In this document: positions 33,738 through 35,021 of the stretch, piece by piece | Layout of the letters: the number at the start of each line of letters is the position of its first letter | How positions within the stretch are numbered: the first letter of the stretch is position 1 | DNA from: Hyphomicrobiales bacterium | GTDB lineage: Bacteria; Pseudomonadota; Alphaproteobacteria; Rhizobiales; JALURZ01 | Direction of reading: 5' to 3' | Assembly: GCA_027058735.1 (NCBI GenBank) | Contig: JALURZ010000070.1 | Span: forward strand, 1-35,021 | DNA: 35,021 nt | Made by a program: the position numbers and the translations under genes | Notes under the pieces: model-generated | Seen by the model: the letters and a program-made list of their open reading frames with translations, nothing else | What the model was told of the DNA's origin: nothing | The model's database searches: none

Positions 33738-34859
33738 CTAGGGCTTGAAATCGGCTATTTTGCCGTCCTTGACGATCCAGGCGCCATACGTCGCGTTGAC
33801 AATGTCGCCATTCGCGTCAAAGGCCTTGTTGCCGGTTGCCCCGTCATAGGCCTTGCCGGCATCCGCAAGTGCCGCGCGCACCGCATCCGCGGTGTAGGCG
33901 GACGCATTGCCGATGGCTTTTGCAACGACCATGACCATGTCGTAGTTGTAGCCGCCGAAAATCGGCAGTTTCGCATCGCCATGCGCTTGCGCCCAGGCTT
34001 TCGCATAGGCCTTGAAGGCGGCAGCGTCCTTGGCGACCTTGGGGAAGGTGCCCACCACCCCCTCCGCCGCGCCGCCGGCAAGTTCCACGAACTTTGGCGA
34101 GCGGGTGGCCGATCCCATCACCCATTTGGGCGCAAAGCCCGCCTGCTTGGCCTGTTTGAGCATGGTTGCGCCCTCCTTCACATAGGTGAGGTTGACGACG
34201 TGGGTCGTGGCGTAGTTCTTCAGCCTGAGAACTTCGGCGCGATAGTCCGCCTTGCCTTCGTCATGCGCGAACTCACCGGCGATTTCGCCGCCGGCAGCGA
34301 TGAACTCCCGCTTGAACGTATCGGCCAGGCCGACACCCCAGTCATTATTGACATAGGTCAGCGCCACCTTCCTGACGCCCAGGTCGTTCACCAGTTTCGA
34401 GACCCCCTTGCCCTGAAGCGCATCGGAAGGAAACACCCGGTACACGTAGCTGCCGCAATCGGAGATCTTGGCGGCCGCGCTTTCCGCAGCCACCAGGACC
34501 ACGCCGGCAGTTTGCGCGATCGGGCATACGGCGAGAAAATTCGTGCTCGCGGCGGGGCCGAAAATCACCGGCACCTTCGACACATTGATCAGTTTCTGAA
34601 TGGCCGAGACAGAACCCTGGGACGTCGACTGGTTGTCTTCGAACAATATGCGGATTTTCTTGCCCGCGACGCCGCCGGCGGCGTTGATCTTGTTAACGGC
34701 GACCAGCATGGCCTTCTGAAAACCCTCGCCGTAAATCGACAGTTTGCCGGAAAGCGGCGTCACCGCGCCGATTTCCAAGGGTTCGCCCGCGCCGGCATGC
34801 GCCCCCGACAGCCCGAGCGCCACAACCGCGGCCGCCGAAATTCGCACCAGAGTTTTCAT
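33738..34859 (-). CDS. Branched-chain amino acid-type ABC transporter substrate-binding protein
   Basis: From ATG 34859: MKTLVRISAAAVVALGLSGAHAGAGEPLEIGAVTPLSGKLSIYGEGFQKAMLVAVNKINAAGGVAGKKIRILFEDNQS. Confidence 0.93.
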   Translation of the reverse strand: MKTLVRISAAAVVALGLSGAHAGAGEPLEIGAVTPLSGKLSIYGEGFQKAMLVAVNKINAAGGVAGKKIRILFEDNQSTSQGSVSAIQKLINVSKVPVIFGPAASTNFLAVCPIAQTAGVVLVAAESAAAKISDCGSYVYRVFPSDALQGKGVSKLVNDLGVRKVALTYVNNDWGVGLADTFKREFIAAGGEIAGEFAHDEGKADYRAEVLRLKNYATTHVVNLTYVKEGATMLKQAKQAGFAPKWVMGSATRSPKFVELAGGAAEGVVGTFPKVAKDAAAFKAYAKAWAQAHGDAKLPIFGGYNYDMVMVVAKAIGNASAYTADAVRAALADAGKAYDGATGNKAFDANGDIVNATYGAWIVKDGKIADFKP

Positions 34860-34869
34860 GATATTCTCC

Positions 34870-34903
34870 CTGTATGTCCAGGCGCCCTGTATGTCCAGGC
34901 GCC
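34870..34903. repeat. Perfect tandem duplication, 2 x 17 bp (ctgtatgtccaggcgcc)
   Basis: Read directly: ctgtatgtccaggcgcc|ctgtatgtccaggcgcc, about 10 nt upstream of the liv substrate-binding protein ATG. Confidence 0.95.
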
Positions 34904-35021
34904 GGCCCGGATCATATGTATTGCCGGATTGCGAATGTTTGCAAGGCCGGAGCCTCACTCTACCCCAGGCGCGCATGGCGACAAAGAGAAGAATCGGTCA
35001 ACACGGCCGCGTTCCGGCAAG

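Overview
The window looks like a GC-rich alphaproteobacterial chromosome segment that is mostly housekeeping. Left to right it holds: the N-terminal part of a cation:proton antiporter (runs off the left edge), icmF, hemB, dps, a 3-hydroxyisobutyrate-dehydrogenase-like gene, an ACT-domain threonine ammonia-lyase, an SLC13/RCK transporter, bpt, an EamA transporter, parC, an orphan Cys4 protein, a second EamA transporter and an aldehyde dehydrogenase. A long minus-strand cluster then reads folK, rpoZ, rel/spoT, DUF2062, pdxJ, acpS, lepB, rnc, era, a class III nucleotide cyclase and recO in transcription order. It is followed by an NYN-domain gene overlapping a family-5 UDG gene, an outer-membrane-like protein and a five-gene liv ABC cluster. 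I see no CRISPR array, prophage, rRNA, tRNA or recognisable defence island. The best second-look items are: (1) acpS has no ATG/GTG/TTG at its conserved start; the expected Met is ATA, behind a well-spaced GGAGG and overlapping the pdxJ stop as ATAA; (2) a 268-bp MITE-like element with 34-bp terminal inverted repeats sits between rpoZ and rel/spoT, with its end at the rpoZ stop codon; (3) a cyclase inserted between era and recO has Asp where adenylyl cyclases carry the purine-selecting Lys; (4) a perfect 17-bp tandem duplication abuts the RBS of the liv substrate-binding protein. I cannot claim a wholly new multi-gene system here.
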